Part shown: positions 60,391 through 64,000 of the stretch, piece by piece
Layout of the letters: each line of letters opens with the position of its first letter
How positions within the stretch are numbered: position 1 is the stretch's first letter
Assembly (NCBI RefSeq): GCF_024623325.1
Contig: NZ_JANJZD010000005.1
Coordinates: forward strand, 124,001 to 188,000
Reading direction: 5' to 3'
From: Acetatifactor muris
GTDB lineage: Bacteria; Bacillota; Clostridia; Lachnospirales; Lachnospiraceae
DNA length: 64,000 nt
The notes under the pieces: generated by a model
What the model saw: only the letters and a program-made list of their open reading frames with translations
Databases searched by the model: none
What the model was told of the DNA's origin: nothing
Made by a program: the position numbers and the translations under genes

Positions 60391-60499
60391 CCTTCTACCT
60401 GCGCCTTTCCTGATTCCTTCCGGCAAAGCACCGATTACATGCATGGACTTGAAACTTCCTGCAAATCTCCGGCAAATGCCCCACCCGGACATTCGTTTC

Positions 60500-60528
60500 A
60501 TTATAGCATACAGAAAAAAGACGGGCAA
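60500..60528 (-). promoter_or_regulatory. carAB promoter overlapping the upstream terminator
   Basis: TTGCCC (60528-60523), 17-nt spacer, perfect TATAAT (60505-60500) on the minus strand. The -35 and spacer lie within the loop and 3' arm of the terminator at 60514-60548. Confidence 0.7.
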
Positions 60529-60548
60529 TATAAAAACCCGTCTTTTTT
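60514..60548 (-). terminator. Terminator after the YitT-family gene
   Basis: Perfect 12-bp stem AAAAAAGACGGG / CCCGTCTTTTTT with an 11-nt loop. It can work in both directions; the gene ending before it is on the minus strand. Confidence 0.92.
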
Positions 60549-60584
60549 GTCGGTGTACATTACATCAGATTCTGATATGGCCAC

Positions 60585-61457
60585 TCAGTCATTGGGGCGC
60601 TGATAGAAACGCCCTGACAGACTCTCCGTCCGAATCATATTCACAAAAGCACCGGGATCCGTCTCCCGGACACGGTTCAGCACCTTCCGCACTTCATCCC
60701 TGCCCACCACAGAATAAAGCATATTGCATTCCTGCTTCAGATAGCATCCCTCTCCTTTAATCAGCGTCGCATCATGGTTGGTAGTCTCCCGGATTGCCAT
60801 ATATACTTCCTCCGGCTTCTGCGTGATGATCAGCAGCGTCTGCTTCTGATACCGGCGATGCAATGTGTGCAGTACCTGGGTGGAAGTAAACTGGAAGATA
60901 ATGGAATACAGGGCCTTCTCCCAGCCGAACAGCGCTCCCGCAATCCCCAGTATCACCACATTCACCGCAAAAATATAATTCCAGGAATCAATATCATATT
61001 TTTCTGAGAGAAAAATGGCAATGAAATCCGTTCCTCCGCTTGTGGCATTGGCCATCAGACAGACCGCTATGGCCAGGGCATTAAACAGGCCGCCGAACAC
61101 TGCCACCAGCAATATGTCATCTGTGAACGTATAGCCGGGAATCAGATCGGTAAGCAGGCCGGTAAGCACAATCATCAGGCAGGAATATCCCGTAAATTTC
61201 TTACCGATAAATTTAAAACTGATCACAATCGGAATTGCATTCAACGTCAGATTGATGGCAGTAAAGGGCGGCTCCACACCCCACAGCATATCGCTGATTT
61301 CCTGCAGCAGCCTGGTCAGTCCGTTAAATCCCCCGGGAATCAGACCGCCCGTGCGGACAAAGGTTTTCAGATTCACCGCCATAATCACGGAAGCCGCTGC
61401 TATCATCGCTGTTCGCTTTCCGGCATTCCACATCGCATTTTCCACTTTCGTTTTCAT
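60585..61457 (-). CDS. YitT family membrane protein (DUF2179)
   Basis: A 290-residue membrane protein with about five hydrophobic segments (TAMIAAASVIMAVNLKTFV, GYSCLMIVLTGLLTDLIPGY, ILLVAVFGGLFNALAIAVCL among them). A C-terminal soluble DUF2179 domain follows (KQTLLIITQKPEEVYMAIRE). GATSGGTDFIAIFLSEKY is a typical family stretch. The function of YitT proteins is not settled. The ATG at 61457 follows AGGAG. It starts 25 bp after the YfhO gene and ends at a strong terminator, so the two form a small operon. Confidence 0.9.
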   Translation of the reverse strand: MKTKVENAMWNAGKRTAMIAAASVIMAVNLKTFVRTGGLIPGGFNGLTRLLQEISDMLWGVEPPFTAINLTLNAIPIVISFKFIGKKFTGYSCLMIVLTGLLTDLIPGYTFTDDILLVAVFGGLFNALAIAVCLMANATSGGTDFIAIFLSEKYDIDSWNYIFAVNVVILGIAGALFGWEKALYSIIFQFTSTQVLHTLHRRYQKQTLLIITQKPEEVYMAIRETTNHDATLIKGEGCYLKQECNMLYSVVGRDEVRKVLNRVRETDPGAFVNMIRTESLSGRFYQRPND

Positions 61458-61482
61458 TCTCGCTTTCTCCTATCTGAGTTCC

Positions 61483-64000
61483 TCAATCGGCGGCCCTTTT
61501 TGTCGAACTGTTCTCAATACCACGTCCGGGTTTCTGACGGACTCTTCTCTTCTTCACGGTCACAGTCAGAATAAAGATTCCGATACTCACTGCGCTCACT
61601 GCAATACCCGCGTGGGCTCCGCTGGGAATATAGTGCATCTCAAAAGTATATTCTCCCGGTTCCAGGTCAAACGCCATCAGGCATCCGCCGAACAAAGTTC
61701 CCTCCGTTTCCCTGCCGTTGACCAAAATCTTCCAGCCATCCTCATAAGGAATAGAACAGATCAGCCTGCCCGCATTCTCCAGAGTAAGTGTTCCGGTAAG
61801 CCAGTCGCTTCCCCACTCCACATTTTCCATATACTGTGCAGAAAGCAGTTCCAGCACCTCGCCCAGCACTTCTTCGTCCATCCGGTACACATCCACCGAA
61901 ATCTCCGGTGTGGTATCCTCCTCATTTCCATTGGTCAGCGTGATTTTCCTGCCTTCTTCCAGATATCCCAGATATAGAATGGATCCCTTCTTCAGATCAA
62001 TAAACTTTTCTTCTTCCGTGCTTCCTCCGAGATAATCTACTTTACCGGTTCCGGAAGCAGTGAGAATCCCATAATAGTATCCCTCCTTTTTCGCCGTAAA
62101 TACGATATCATCCCCGGATACACTTCTCTCGCACTTTACGAACAGCGCACCGTCAATCCCCAGGTCCTTCACCATGCGGTTCTGCAGTCGAAGTCCCTGA
62201 ATCCCCTCCTCTTCCGGCAGGTCAAAGCCTGTGGGCGCCACATAGCCGAAAGGCAGAACGGCATTACATTGATACAGACAGATGTCCCCGCTCTGACCAG
62301 CCAGCGTATACAGTCCATTCTCATATTTCTCCGATTCCCCGAACATATATTTTACATTCAGCATGGCGGAGGTCAGTGCCGTTGCCCCGTCAAAGCCATA
62401 ATATACCTTACTGTGGCGCATTCCCAGCCTCTTATACATATCCATCACATAAGAATTCAGCGTGGAGGAGAACACACTGGCTGTGGGATAGCCTGTGAGC
62501 GTTCCGTCATTCTTGGTTTTTCTGGTAAATTTCTCCAGACGATAAACGCCCTGTTCCTGCTCTTTCGTCATTTCATAAAGCGCTCTGTAGTCCGCCTGCT
62601 GGCCGAGATAGGCACTGCGGCTCACCGTTCCCACGCTTGTAGCGAATGTGTTGATACCACATTCCGCAATCACCACGGCCAATGCCGTGACAGCTACAGC
62701 CCGGTGTACATTGCGGCTTTCTCTTGTACGATACAGATACAGCAATATGCCATATATTCCCGCAAACACCAAAGTCAGGACTTTTACACCCAGTTCAAAG
62801 TCTTCATGGTCAATGAATTTCTCGCAAAACAGAACAAACACAGCCGCGCACAGACAGCCGTATACAATCTGCTGTTCGTCCGCATTCCGTAAATACCGCC
62901 AGGCGTCATAACACATTACCAGCACAAGGAAAATATAAATAAATGACTGTCTCGCCGGAAGAGAATCCGGATAATTCAGGCCATGCCAGATAAAGTCAAG
63001 TATATTTGTGCCGAAACTCAGCAGCAGAAATCCTGCCAGCGTCATGCGGCAGAACTTTTCCCGGACAGAAATGCTTTTATTCATCAGATACATGGGAATC
63101 AATATCAGTACGGCACTGCCGCAGAAAATGTTGGGCCAGTGGTCCAGTCCCCGTTCCGTCGTCACACACATACAGTGTCTCGCCAGCATATCCAATACGG
63201 AAAAATAGGATTCCACCTTTTTCGGAAAATCCATATCTCCGAAATCTGTCTTCAATATGGCGCAGACCTCCGGAATCAGCAGTATTGCGGCCATACCTCC
63301 GGCCAGCAGAGAAAAGAACACAAAATGTCCGATGCTGCGCAGGCCGCCTCTCTCCGTTACCAGAAGCAGAATAAAATACAGCACCAGAAAAATGCAGATC
63401 ATAATGGAAAGATAGTAATTGGTAAAAATGGACAACGCCAGCATCACACAGTACAGTCCGCAGCGCCCCTCCTTCACCAGCCTCTCCAGTCCCAGCACCA
63501 CAAGAGGAAGCAGCACCACGCAATCTACCCACATAATATTGTAATTATAGGCCGCCATAAATCCCGACAGCGCATAAAAGCAGGAAAAAAGCAGCGCTCC
63601 AAAGCAGCTGTCCTCTGTCGGGCAGAGAGCATTCAGACCGGATTGCCATCCCCGGGCATTCTGCGAGACAGAATGCTTCCGCAGGTAAATGTAGGCGGTA
63701 AGCCCTGCCAGCCCGATTTTCAGCACAATCAGATAGCTCATAAATTCCATGAGATGGCTTTCCGGTACCAGCAGAGAAAAAATGTGAAAGGGGCTGGCGA
63801 GATAATACACAAACAGAGCCAGAAAATTCGATCCTATCCCTACATTGAAAGAGAAATTCAGAGATTCTCCCCCTCTGACTTTATGCAGCAGCTCGCTGAA
63901 AAAAGGCATATACTGATGATACATGTCTGAAAACAGAAAGCTTCTGTCTCCAAAGGGATAGATTCTCCTGATTATAAATAAAATCAACATAATCAGACTG
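61483..64000 (-). CDS. YfhO family membrane protein (5' end outside window)
   Basis: At least 838 residues; the frame is open to the right edge, so the N-terminus is missing. The visible part has about a dozen hydrophobic segments over its first 430 residues. YPFGDRSFLFSDMYHQYMPF and NFSFNVGIGSNFLALFVYYL are typical of YfhO. A large extracytoplasmic domain follows, with a final helix (AGIAVSAVSIGIFILTVTV) and a basic tail. In Bacillus and Listeria YfhO is a GT-C-type glycosyltransferase acting with lipid-linked sugars to decorate teichoic acids; the substrate here is not known. The YitT-family gene follows 25 bp downstream. Confidence 0.9.
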   Translation of the reverse strand, partial: SLIMLILFIIRRIYPFGDRSFLFSDMYHQYMPFFSELLHKVRGGESLNFSFNVGIGSNFLALFVYYLASPFHIFSLLVPESHLMEFMSYLIVLKIGLAGLTAYIYLRKHSVSQNARGWQSGLNALCPTEDSCFGALLFSCFYALSGFMAAYNYNIMWVDCVVLLPLVVLGLERLVKEGRCGLYCVMLALSIFTNYYLSIMICIFLVLYFILLLVTERGGLRSIGHFVFFSLLAGGMAAILLIPEVCAILKTDFGDMDFPKKVESYFSVLDMLARHCMCVTTERGLDHWPNIFCGSAVLILIPMYLMNKSISVREKFCRMTLAGFLLLSFGTNILDFIWHGLNYPDSLPARQSFIYIFLVLVMCYDAWRYLRNADEQQIVYGCLCAAVFVLFCEKFIDHEDFELGVKVLTLVFAGIYGILLYLYRTRESRNVHRAVAVTALAVVIAECGINTFATSVGTVSRSAYLGQQADYRALYEMTKEQEQGVYRLEKFTRKTKNDGTLTGYPTASVFSSTLNSYVMDMYKRLGMRHSKVYYGFDGATALTSAMLNVKYMFGESEKYENGLYTLAGQSGDICLYQCNAVLPFGYVAPTGFDLPEEEGIQGLRLQNRMVKDLGIDGALFVKCERSVSGDDIVFTAKKEGYYYGILTASGTGKVDYLGGSTEEEKFIDLKKGSILYLGYLEEGRKITLTNGNEEDTTPEISVDVYRMDEEVLGEVLELLSAQYMENVEWGSDWLTGTLTLENAGRLICSIPYEDGWKILVNGRETEGTLFGGCLMAFDLEPGEYTFEMHYIPSGAHAGIAVSAVSIGIFILTVTVKKRRVRQKPGRGIENSSTKRAAD

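Noticed and set aside
1..64000. Prophage, integrative element or insertion sequence
   Set aside because: No transposase, integrase, structural phage gene or terminal repeats were seen; nearly all genes are housekeeping and co-oriented.

Overview
The window looks like chromosomal DNA of a Gram-positive anaerobe of the class Clostridia, most likely family Lachnospiraceae. Reasons: strong GGAGG-type ribosome sites, sigma-A promoters with 17-nt spacers, a T-box leader, a SigH (Spo0H) gene at the end of a cysE-cysS-mrnC-rlmB block, and family-typical versions of most proteins. Base composition appears mid-range and even. I see no prophage, transposase, insertion sequence or CRISPR array. All protein genes but one (a small coiled-coil gene at 52479-52817) lie on the minus strand, so transcription runs right to left.

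Layout from left to right. 1-5300: a Na/Pi cotransporter cut by the left edge, a Ca2+/cation antiporter, and a BlaI/BlaR1-type repressor-sensor pair with two visible operators. 5465-9325: serine synthesis (serC-serA) and an L,D-transpeptidase. 9336-13910: branched-chain amino acid genes leuB-ilvD-ilvB. 14109-14928: a secreted barnase-like RNase with an internal deletion, overlapping its barstar-like inhibitor gene. 15207-18008: aroC, tgt and yajC. 18009-18574: a tandemly duplicated, heavily structured non-coding element. 18575-26380: a lactonase-family propeller, a Cys-rich small protein, an isoamylase-like protein that has lost its catalytic residues, a small coiled-coil protein and a SWIM/SNF2 helicase. 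26637-31613: an RND exporter with a large coiled-coil insertion, plus its TetR regulator. 31752-36399: Cys T-box, cysE, cysS, mrnC, rlmB, sigH. 36453-39414: ispF, a DEAD-box RNA helicase and a GNAT acetyltransferase.

39578-41667 is an RNA-centred locus: tRNA-Met, tRNA-Val, a Ro60/Rsr protein and, just upstream of it, a Y RNA of YrlA type that folds as a circularly permuted tRNA on a long stem. From 41775 on: an aromatic-acid-exporter-like membrane protein, a second BlaI/BlaR1 pair with different operators, an iron/heme-type ABC importer, a four-module CoA-disulfide reductase/rhodanese/sulfite-reductase/ferredoxin fusion, argS, the lone plus-strand gene, queH, superoxide dismutase, a fused membrane/spermidine-synthase protein, carAB, a YitT membrane protein, and a YfhO membrane protein cut by the right edge.

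Functional links: tgt and queH both serve queuosine tRNA modification. serC-serA feeds cysE-cysS, which is under T-box control. Superoxide dismutase, the sulfur-redox fusion and the Ro/Y RNA module suggest provision for oxidative or RNA-damage stress. The points most worth a second look are the Ro/Y RNA locus, the GH13 pseudoenzyme, the duplicated structured element at 18022-18570 and the internally deleted barnase.
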